From assembly GCA_017451665.1 (NCBI GenBank), contig JAFTNX010000194.1, forward strand, positions 1-6,926: a stretch of DNA of 6,926 nucleotides, read 5' to 3'. The notes beneath the pieces are model-generated. The model was not told the DNA's origin. It searched no databases and saw only the letters and a program-made list of their open reading frames with translations. Positions 1 through 4,956 of this stretch are shown here, piece after piece. This DNA is from Oscillospiraceae bacterium (GTDB lineage Bacteria > Bacillota > Clostridia > Oscillospirales > Ruminococcaceae). The position numbers were made by a program, and so were the translations under genes. Numbering within the stretch: position 1 is the stretch's first letter; every line of letters starts with the position of its first letter.

Positions 1-813
1 AATCATTTTCTGCTTTTCCATAAGGGCAAGAATTGCACTTGCAACTTCATCATCAGAAACAATTGCTATATCATCAACATATTCCTTAACAATTGCGAAG
101 GTGTTTTCGCCAGGTTTTTTAACAGCGATACCGTCAGCGATTGTTGAAACAGACGTAAGACTTTCAATTTCATCATCTTTGATTGAATTGAACATACTTG
201 GAGCGCCTGATGCCTGAACGCCATAAACCTTTACAGACGGACGTATTTGTTTTACGGTGTAGGCAATACCTGAAATAAGTCCTCCACCACCGATTGGAAC
301 AACAATTGCGTCGATATTATCAAGCTCATTGAGAATTTCAAGAGCGATAGTTCCCTGACCTGCGATAACATTCTCATCATCAAAAGGATGCACAAAGGTA
401 TAGCCCTTACTGTCACGAAGTTCAATAGCTTTCTGGTATGCGTCGTCGTAACAGCCTTCCACTAGGCAGACATCTGCGCCAAAGCCTTTTGTAGCCTCAA
501 CCTTTGAGATAGGTGCGCTATCAGGCAGGCAGATAAGTGATTTAATTCCATTTTTTGTAGCTGCAAGAGCAACGCCCTGAGCGTGGTTTCCTGCCGAGCA
601 GGCAATAACTCCGTGTTTCTTTTCCTCGTCAGACAGCATAGCGATTTTGTATGCCGAGCCTCTTACTTTGAATGAGCCTGTAATCTGCAGATTTTCAGGC
701 TTGAGATAAAGTTCACAGTCAGGAGCAATTCCATAAGCTCTGACCACATTTGTTTCACGGGTAATGTTTTTTAACACCGTTTGTGCGTTAAATACCTTGT
801 CAAGTGACAACAT
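1..813 (-). CDS. ilvA: Threonine ammonia-lyase (threonine dehydratase), N-terminal part, cut by the window edge
   Basis: This is a cytoplasmic PLP enzyme that deaminates threonine to 2-oxobutyrate, the first committed step of isoleucine synthesis. Reading back from the ATG at 813 gives 271 open codons to the left edge. Visible fold-type II marks are the PLP-lysine motif SFKVRGS (K49), SAGNHAQG (residues 73-80) and the phosphate-binding loop GGGGL (175-179). The start at 813 is set by AAAGGTGG about 8 nt upstream; an ATG at 820 is out of frame and hits a stop after six codons. The C-terminus is missing, so I cannot see whether it ends as a short catabolic (TdcB-like) form or carries an ACT-type regulatory domain. 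The leader is an isoleucine-like T-box, which argues for a biosynthetic role. Related fold-type II enzymes such as serine dehydratase are less likely given the motif set and leader. The family call is firm; the IlvA versus TdcB label is inference. Confidence 0.93.
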   Translation of the reverse strand, partial: MLSLDKVFNAQTVLKNITRETNVVRAYGIAPDCELYLKPENLQITGSFKVRGSAYKIAMLSDEEKKHGVIACSAGNHAQGVALAATKNGIKSLICLPDSAPISKVEATKGFGADVCLVEGCYDDAYQKAIELRDSKGYTFVHPFDDENVIAGQGTIALEILNELDNIDAIVVPIGGGGLISGIAYTVKQIRPSVKVYGVQASGAPSMFNSIKDDEIESLTSVSTIADGIAVKKPGENTFAIVKEYVDDIAIVSDDEVASAILALMEKQKMI

Positions 814-860
814 TCTTCATTCCACCTTTCAGCTTTTTACAAGTTTATGCTTCAAGGCAA

Positions 861-900
861 ATAAAAAACCGCCTCAAAGCTTTAATTTTGCTTTGAGACG
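861..900 (-). terminator. T-box attenuator (Rho-independent terminator)
   Basis: Minus-strand arms CGTCTCAAAGC (900-890) and GCTTTGAGGCG (880-870) form an 11-bp stem with one G-U pair and a 9-nt A-rich loop, followed by G and TTTTTT. Its 5' arm contains CTCAAA, which is also needed by the antiterminator, so the two structures exclude each other. Readthrough is expected when uncharged tRNA is bound. Confidence 0.93.
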
Positions 901-1147
901 GGTGTAATTCTCACACTCGCGGTACCACTCAAATTGCAGATACAAAAATCTGCCACCTTATCGAAGTCAGACAACTTCTATGCACTAACGCAGCATACTC
1001 GGGAAACGCCTACTGGGTGTTAAGCCTTTGGGATTTCCGGCTCGGAAGGGATAAGAAATCTACTGTCCTTTATCGGGCTCACACCATCCCCGACTCTCTG
1101 AAAAATTCGTCGTAGCTTCCGTCTTCGTCAACGCCTTTATAATTTCT
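861..1147 (-). ncRNA. T-box riboswitch leader of ilvA, probable Ile (AUC) specifier
   Basis: This is a tRNA-sensing transcription-attenuation leader. On the minus strand, in order: a Stem I base CGGAAG (1121-1116) pairing with CTTCCG (1048-1043); AGAGAG (1099-1094); a distal hairpin TCGGG/CCCGA (1093-1089 with 1077-1073) with a GGTG-containing loop; a Stem II region with hairpin arms such as TATGC/GCATA; Stem III GCAGAT/ATCTGC (953-948 with 941-936); the T-box sequence GTGGTACCGCG (928-918); then the terminator. The specifier-loop 3' side holds ATC at 1052-1050, one base before the Stem I base, so the likely ligand is uncharged tRNA-Ile, which suits ilvA. The antiterminator can form from TTTGAG (933-928) with CTCAAA (897-892) and GCG with CGT, leaving the TGGTACC bulge for the tRNA NCCA end. 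The class is near certain. The specifier choice is inference from hand folding. Confidence 0.95.
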
Positions 1148-1154
1148 GTTTTGT

Positions 1155-1183
1155 CTTTTAGCACATCAAAGTGCTGATGTCAA
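1155..1183 (-). promoter_or_regulatory. Promoter of the ilvA T-box transcript
   Basis: On the minus strand there is a consensus -35 TTGACA (1183-1178), a 17-bp spacer and a -10 TAAAAG (1160-1155, 4/6 match). The predicted start is near 1147, just upstream of the T-box Stem I. AT-rich tracts lie immediately upstream (1186-1210) and could act as an UP element. Confidence 0.8.
1163..1180. repeat. 18-bp palindrome inside the ilvA promoter
   Basis: Plus-strand arms ACATCA (1163-1168) and TGATGT (1175-1180) are perfect inverted repeats separated by 6 bp. The palindrome covers the -35/-10 spacer and overlaps the last three bases of the -35 hexamer. That position would suit a repressor operator that blocks RNA polymerase. 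I do not recognise the motif, and an 18-bp imperfect-core palindrome could occur by chance. Confidence 0.45.
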
Positions 1184-1214
1184 TAGTTTTTTGAAAAAAA
1201 TTTTTTATAAGAAT

Positions 1215-1244
1215 TTGCAACTTTTTGGAAATCTCTGGTGTATT
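1215..1244 (+). promoter_or_regulatory. Weak candidate promoter for the lipoprotein gene
   Basis: TTGCAA (1215-1220, 4/6 to the -35 consensus), an 18-bp spacer and TGTATT (1239-1244, 4/6) preceded by an extended -10 TG at 1236-1237. The -10 lacks the key second-position A, so this is only the best candidate I can find. The gene needs its own promoter because its upstream neighbour is divergent. Confidence 0.3.
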
Positions 1245-1279
1245 ACTTATGAAAGCACAAAATTTTCGGAGGTTTTTAT

Positions 1280-2401
1280 ATGAAAAATAAGATAATTTCT
1301 TTCCTTTTGGCTGTTGCTTGTGTATTTTCATGTAGCTGTGGAAAAAGCAGTGACAAGAACACAAAGGAAACCACAACAGAGGCTACTACCACCACAACAA
1401 CTGTTGCAACTACAACTACAAATGCTACAACCACAACTGCACCTGTTGAGGAAGAAATCAAGGTTGACCCTACTGAAAACAAGGGTAAAGCTGTTAAAAT
1501 TGAACTTAGTGGTGACAAAAATGACAGCTTTGTAACTGAAGAAGCCTGCTATGCTGTAACTGAAAACGCAATTCTTTATTTCAGCGAGGGTGTTACTGTT
1601 CGTGGCGACATTGGTGAATGTGCTGAAAAGAAGCTTGCAGACGTAGAAAGAATAACAGGACTTGATTTTAAAGTAAAGGTTGAAAGTGAATATGATATTC
1701 AGCCTGCAATAGACCTTTATTTTGGTGAAGGAAACTTTGAAGGTCTTAACGCTGACGACACTTACGTCAACATTCTCATTGTAAATCTTGAAAACGACGA
1801 AATCGAATGGGCAGACCACAATCACGCTTTACTTGATGACGAGGACCTTTATTTTGAAGCTGAGGTTTCAAACGTTGCTCACCACGAGCTTATTCACGTT
1901 GTTTTTCTCAATAACTATGTTGACCTTGGAGCTACACTCGATGAGGGAATTGCAGAATTTTACACTGAAAAGCTTATGAAGGAATACGAAAATCAGACAT
2001 GGAGCTGGGTACAGTACTACTTCCCTTATGATTTTGATGACAGCTCTATTCTCAAGGGTAAAGACGGTTTTGAATGTAACTTTGTCAATGAAGAAAACCG
2101 CAGTTATCACTATACCTACGGTCTTTTCTTTGTACATTTCCTTTATGAAACCTATGGAGAAAATATTTTAATGGACATCGGTAAGGCTGCAACAGATGAT
2201 AAATTTGACCCATCTTATGACCCAAATGACGAAAGCTCTATAAAGGCTGACGACGAACAGCTTAAAAACATTATTATTTCAGTTACGGAAGATGACGTTT
2301 TTGAAAAGTTTGCACAGTGGTACAAGGACAATCTCTCAAGACTTCAGACAGAATGGAAGGACTATATGACTTCTATCGGTGAAGATGTATCTTTTCTTTA
2401 A
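1280..2401 (+). CDS. Secreted lipoprotein with a peptidase MA-like (HExxH) domain
   Basis: The 373-residue product starts with a lipoprotein signal peptide: MKNK, a hydrophobic run, then lipobox VFSC with C18 as the likely lipidated cysteine. A Thr-rich low-complexity tether follows (about residues 28-57). The C-terminal part carries the zinc-site motif HHELIH (201-206; H202 and H206 as ligands, E203 as catalytic base) and DEGIAEF from residue 221, where E222 is the expected third ligand. This pattern matches the gluzincin 'peptidase MA-like' group. The predicted location is the outer face of the membrane, with the tether crossing part of the wall. GGAGG at 1268-1272, 7 nt before the ATG, fixes the start. 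It is a single-gene unit, divergent from ilvA and convergent with the transporter operon. Its substrate is unknown, and nothing links it to the amino acid genes beyond position. The fold call is good; proteolytic activity is inference. Confidence 0.82.
   Translation: MKNKIISFLLAVACVFSCSCGKSSDKNTKETTTEATTTTTTVATTTTNATTTTAPVEEEIKVDPTENKGKAVKIELSGDKNDSFVTEEACYAVTENAILYFSEGVTVRGDIGECAEKKLADVERITGLDFKVKVESEYDIQPAIDLYFGEGNFEGLNADDTYVNILIVNLENDEIEWADHNHALLDDEDLYFEAEVSNVAHHELIHVVFLNNYVDLGATLDEGIAEFYTEKLMKEYENQTWSWVQYYFPYDFDDSSILKGKDGFECNFVNEENRSYHYTYGLFFVHFLYETYGENILMDIGKAATDDKFDPSYDPNDESSIKADDEQLKNIIISVTEDDVFEKFAQWYKDNLSRLQTEWKDYMTSIGEDVSFL
1370..1438 (+). repeat. Thr-rich low-complexity tract in the lipoprotein gene
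   Basis: Codons 31-53 encode 17 threonines out of 23 residues, in T-runs of 3, 6, 4 and 4 broken by EA, VA and NA. ACA, ACT and ACC codons are mixed, so this is a degenerate rather than pure trinucleotide repeat. It probably serves as an extended, possibly O-glycosylated, spacer between the lipid anchor and the peptidase domain. Confidence 0.85.
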
Positions 2402-2414
2402 TCTTATATAAAAC

Positions 2415-2453
2415 AAACCTCGTAAAATCAGTTTCTCTGAATTTACGAGGTTT
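2415..2453. terminator. Bidirectional Rho-independent terminator between convergent units
   Basis: Perfect 12-bp arms AAACCTCGTAAA (2415-2426) and TTTACGAGGTTT (2442-2453) enclose an inner TCAG/CTGA pairing. T-rich sequence follows on both strands (TTTTATT on plus; GTTTTAT beyond the stem on minus). It should end the lipoprotein mRNA and the lysR-flavoprotein-transporter mRNA. The transporter's last two sense codons and stop (2443-2451) lie inside one arm. Confidence 0.92.
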
Positions 2454-3330
2454 TATTATCTTTATTTTTAATATTCAGCAGGACAATTGCCAGAAGAATA
2501 AGGGTTATGCCTATGATTTTTGTGAGGCTTTTTTCTTCGTTATAAAAGGTCATTCCCATAACAGCACCTACAAGTGGCTCAACAGCAACAATTATAGCTG
2601 CCTTTGAGGATTCCATTTTTGAAAGTCCCCATGTGTAAAAAAGATACGGGAGAATTGTGCACACAACGCCTATTCCGATACACCAGAAAATAAGCTCCGG
2701 GTTTTTTGAAATTATGCTGAAGGTTTCGTCAGGGTTACTTATGGGGAATGCACCCACAAGACCAAAAACAAAGGTATAGGCTGTGACTGTGAGGCTGTTG
2801 TATTTTTCTAATGCAAAGCGACCGAAAATTGTATACAGACCGTAAAAAAGTCCTGACGCAAGTCCTATCAGCACGATTTTTGAAGTTATATTTTCGCTTT
2901 TTGAAAGGCCTGCTACAAAAACACAGCCTACAAAGGTCATCACTAACGCTATCAGCTTTTGTGAAGTGATTTTTTCTTTGAAAATAACTCTTGAAATGAG
3001 CATTATAAACACAGGTGAGGTATACAAAAGCACAACTGCCACAGATGTCTGGGAGTGTATCATTGTATAAAAATAGCAGGCGTTAAACAGCACTATGCTT
3101 ATTATTCCCGTGCCGATAAAAAACCACATATCCTTTAGTTTTATCTTTAAATTGTTTTTATCTGTAAATGCTACTGCAAGCATCATAAGAGGTGCTGACA
3201 CAAGCATTCGCACAAAGGTAATCTGCAATGCGTCAAGTCCCGACTGTGAAAGGGCTTTTATAAATATACTTATAATTCCCCACAGGATACCTGCAAGAAG
3301 TACAGAAAATACCGAAAGGTATCGTTTCAA
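2443..3330 (-). CDS. EamA/DMT-family membrane transporter
   Basis: The 295-residue product is an integral membrane protein with about ten hydrophobic segments (roughly 5-25, 34-53, 68-86, 96-114, 124-141, 150-169, 181-196, 211-230, 242-262, 270-286), the two-times-five layout of the drug/metabolite transporter superfamily. Family-like signatures include LLAGILWG near the N-terminus and SKAAIIVAVEPLVG (242-255) in the second EamA repeat. The start is TTG at 3330: an in-frame TGA lies three codons upstream, the first in-frame Met (42) would lose TM1, and AAGGTG sits 7 nt before. This Shine-Dalgarno overlaps the end of the preceding gene (11-bp gap), so it is the last gene of the lysR operon. 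EamA members export metabolites or amino acids or import sugars and other solutes; the substrate cannot be read from sequence. The leucine genes next door make amino acid export conceivable, but that is only a guess. Confidence 0.9.
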   Translation of the reverse strand: MKRYLSVFSVLLAGILWGIISIFIKALSQSGLDALQITFVRMLVSAPLMMLAVAFTDKNNLKIKLKDMWFFIGTGIISIVLFNACYFYTMIHSQTSVAVVLLYTSPVFIMLISRVIFKEKITSQKLIALVMTFVGCVFVAGLSKSENITSKIVLIGLASGLFYGLYTIFGRFALEKYNSLTVTAYTFVFGLVGAFPISNPDETFSIISKNPELIFWCIGIGVVCTILPYLFYTWGLSKMESSKAAIIVAVEPLVGAVMGMTFYNEEKSLTKIIGITLILLAIVLLNIKNKDNKTS

Positions 3331-3341
3331 AATTTTTCACC

Positions 3342-3893
3342 TTACTTATTGAGAAATTCGGCAGTTTCAAGAAGTGTTTTCACTGCGTTTTCGTCGTTTA
3401 TTGCAGGAGTATTGTCGGTGTTGTGGCTGACAACAGGCTGTGAATACTCTTTGACGTTTATCATTTTCATTATGTCTTTTACGGTATTCAGGGCAGGTTC
3501 CCATTCGCCGTTTCCACCACCCACAAGAATGATACTTCCCTTTTTAGCTTTAAGATTTGGTTTGTTTTTATTAAAATAGCTCTGGGAAAAATAACGCTGA
3601 AATCTGCTTGCGACGTTTAGAAATTCACCTGTTGGCTGTGAAAAATAAATGGGAGTTGCAACAACAACATTATCGCAGTCTATGAGGTAATCATAGATTT
3701 CCTGCATTTTGTCCTTAATAACACAGCCGTCAATTTCACGACATTTACGACAATCAACACAAGGAGAAATTTTATCCTTATAGCAATTCACGATTTTAAA
3801 TTCACCATCAAGGTTTTTTGTGAGAATTTTTAAAAGCGACGCAGTATCGCCGTTACTTCGTGGGCTACCGTTAAAAATCAGAGTTTTTTTCAT
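3342..3893 (-). CDS. Flavodoxin-fold NAD(P)H-dependent FMN reductase / iron-sulfur flavoprotein-like
   Basis: The 183-residue product is cytoplasmic with the NADPH-dependent FMN reductase fold. GSPRSNGDT (9-17) after the first beta strand is the FMN phosphate loop, ATPIYF (79-84) is the second flavin-contact segment, and VGGGNGEWE (124-132) is near the third. A cluster C45-x2-C48-x2-C51-x5-C57 matches the compact cysteine motif that holds a 4Fe-4S cluster in archaeal and clostridial iron-sulfur flavoproteins (Isf), so an Fe-S/FMN electron carrier is plausible. The alternative is a plain flavin or quinone reductase with redox-active thiols. The ATG at 3893 lies one base after the lysR stop (TAA 3897-3895), with AAAGGA inside the last lysR codons, which suggests translational coupling. 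The electron donor and acceptor are unknown. Confidence 0.85.
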   Translation of the reverse strand: MKKTLIFNGSPRSNGDTASLLKILTKNLDGEFKIVNCYKDKISPCVDCRKCREIDGCVIKDKMQEIYDYLIDCDNVVVATPIYFSQPTGEFLNVASRFQRYFSQSYFNKNKPNLKAKKGSIILVGGGNGEWEPALNTVKDIMKMINVKEYSQPVVSHNTDNTPAINDENAVKTLLETAEFLNK

Positions 3894-3894
3894 T

Positions 3895-4827
3895 TTATTT
3901 CCTTTCTGAAACTATACGCTCTTTATTTTCAAGGACATATTTTCTGAAATTTGAAACTGTTGGCACAGCAAGGTTTTCCTTAGGGAAAACAAAGCCGACA
4001 GTTCTTTTATTCATTGGGAATTTAAGTGGAAGTTCGATTACGCTACCCTCTGAAAGCTCACGCTTTGCCATTTCTCTTATAATGCAGGCAACTCCCATTC
4101 CGATTTTTGCAAACTCAATAAGCAGGTCCATATTTGTTACTTCTAAGAATTTATTAACTTCAATTCCGTGCTGATTGAGATAATTATCAACAAAAACTCG
4201 TGAAATATTTTCTTCGTCAAGGAGCATTAAGTTTGCACTTTCAAGGAGGGTTGGGGTATCAGCGTCAGGGGTTGAAATTCTTGTTTTGAGGTTTTCGATA
4301 TAGGTAGGAGTTGCAACAAAAATATCTTCAAGCTCGCTGATTGGAATAAAATCTTCGCCAAAATCATTGCCATTCTGATTAACAACCAGAGCTGCGTCAA
4401 TTTTTCCCTGTTCAAGAAGCTTCATAGTCTTAGCAGATGATTGGTTGTCGATTGTAATTCTGACGTGTGGGTTTTCTTCAATAAAGCCCTTTAAAAACGG
4501 CACAAGAACAAATCTGCAAAGGCTTGCTGAAACTCCTATTCTGATTTTTCCGATTCCTAAATCGTGGAGATTTTTGATTTTCTTTTCTCCTGCCTCGATA
4601 GCAGCAAAAGCAATTCTCAGCTGTTCAAAAAGTGTTTTTCCCTCGTCGGTGAGGGTAATTCCCTTTCGTGAACGTTTTAAAAGAATTGCGTCAAGTGACT
4701 CTTCAAGCTTTGAAATACTCTTACTTACAGCAGGCTGTGAAATATACAGCTTTTCGCTTGCTTTTGAAATACTTCCTGCCTGAGCAACTGCATAAAATAT
4801 TCTGTACTGATTTAAATTCTGCTCCAT
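3895..4827 (-). CDS. LysR-type transcriptional regulator, probable regulator of leuCDB
   Basis: The 310-residue product has a typical LysR length and layout: an N-terminal winged helix-turn-helix (about residues 5-65, with the helix-turn-helix around GSISKASEKLYISQPAVSKS, 18-37), a linker helix to about 90, and a periplasmic-binding-protein-like effector domain (about 93-300) starting IGKIRIGVS. I chose ATG 4827 because GGAGG lies 4 nt upstream (4832-4836) and the protein then starts MEQNLNQYRIFYAV, as LysR proteins normally do. The in-frame ATG at 4848 would add seven residues, has no ribosome binding site, and sits inside the operator palindrome. The gene is divergent from leuC across a short region with a LysR box, the standard arrangement for a LysR protein that controls its neighbour and itself. 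The co-inducer is not readable; a leucine-pathway intermediate such as 2-isopropylmalate is a guess. Confidence 0.93.
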   Translation of the reverse strand: MEQNLNQYRIFYAVAQAGSISKASEKLYISQPAVSKSISKLEESLDAILLKRSRKGITLTDEGKTLFEQLRIAFAAIEAGEKKIKNLHDLGIGKIRIGVSASLCRFVLVPFLKGFIEENPHVRITIDNQSSAKTMKLLEQGKIDAALVVNQNGNDFGEDFIPISELEDIFVATPTYIENLKTRISTPDADTPTLLESANLMLLDEENISRVFVDNYLNQHGIEVNKFLEVTNMDLLIEFAKIGMGVACIIREMAKRELSEGSVIELPLKFPMNKRTVGFVFPKENLAVPTVSNFRKYVLENKERIVSERK

Positions 4828-4846
4828 ACTTCCTCCATTCAACCTC

Positions 4847-4868
4847 ATAACTAAAAGTTATTGTAACT
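4847..4868. promoter_or_regulatory. Probable LysR operator: three alternating half-sites
   Basis: Half-sites TAACT (4848-4852), AGTTA (4856-4860) and TAACT (4864-4868) recur every 8 bp with 3-bp gaps and alternate in direction, giving two overlapping palindromes. The first (4848-4860) fits the LysR T-N11-A rule exactly. Its centre at 4854 is about -65 from the predicted leuC start, the usual LysR recognition-site position, and it lies in the 5' leader of lysR, where binding would give autorepression. A further weak inverted pair, ATATG (4876-4880) and CATAT (4895-4899), may be the activation site. Confidence 0.72.
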
Positions 4869-4883
4869 ATTCCAAATATGTAT

Positions 4884-4912
4884 TTTAATTATATCATATT
4901 ATGTGGTATAAT
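4884..4912 (+). promoter_or_regulatory. Promoter of the leuCDB operon
   Basis: A perfect extended -10 TGGTATAAT (TG at 4904-4905, TATAAT 4907-4912), a 17-bp spacer and a poor -35 TTTAAT (4884-4889, 3/6). The predicted start is near 4919, with a leader of about 38 nt to leuC. A weak -35 with a strong -10 is typical of an activator-dependent promoter. No leader peptide, T-box or attenuator fits in so short a leader. Confidence 0.78.
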
Positions 4913-4917
4913 TGCAA
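4888..4917 (-). promoter_or_regulatory. Promoter of the lysR-flavoprotein-transporter operon
   Basis: On the minus strand: -35 TTGCAA (4917-4912, 4/6), an 18-bp spacer and an extended -10 TGATATAAT (TG 4896-4895, TATAAT 4893-4888). The predicted start is near 4881, giving a leader of about 54 nt. It faces the leuC promoter and overlaps it: each -35 shares one or two bases with the other's -10. Confidence 0.75.
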
Positions 4918-4956
4918 TAGGAAATTATATTTTTTTCGCTGAAAGGAATGATTTTT

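Noticed and set aside
814..820. ATG at 820 as the start of ilvA or of a leader peptide
   Set aside because: It reads only six codons before a stop and lies one base after the Shine-Dalgarno sequence.
1051..1055. UUA (Leu) as the T-box specifier codon
   Set aside because: It overlaps the AUC candidate but lies further from the Stem I base and fits the ilvA pathway less well; not fully excluded without a covariance alignment.
1158..1376. Minus-strand open frame of 72 codons running over the ilvA promoter
   Set aside because: It overlaps the lipoprotein start and the ilvA promoter, has no ribosome binding site and shows no protein-like composition.
1370..1438. Threonine tract as a CRISPR, minisatellite or pure phase-variable repeat
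   Set aside because: Codons are mixed and unit lengths irregular; it reads as a protein linker, with no identical units long enough for efficient slippage.
1276..1518. Antisense open frame encoding a Val-rich hydrophobic protein
   Set aside because: It is the complement of the Thr-rich tract (ACN read backwards gives Val-type codons), lacks a ribosome binding site and lies opposite a well-supported gene.
4445..4783. Plus-strand open frame of 112 codons inside lysR
   Set aside because: It is antisense to the conserved LysR DNA-binding region and has no supporting start signals.
4825..4848. Upstream ATG (4848) as the lysR start
   Set aside because: It has no ribosome binding site, lies in the operator palindrome, and would add seven residues not typical of LysR N-termini; ATG 4827 has GGAGG upstream.
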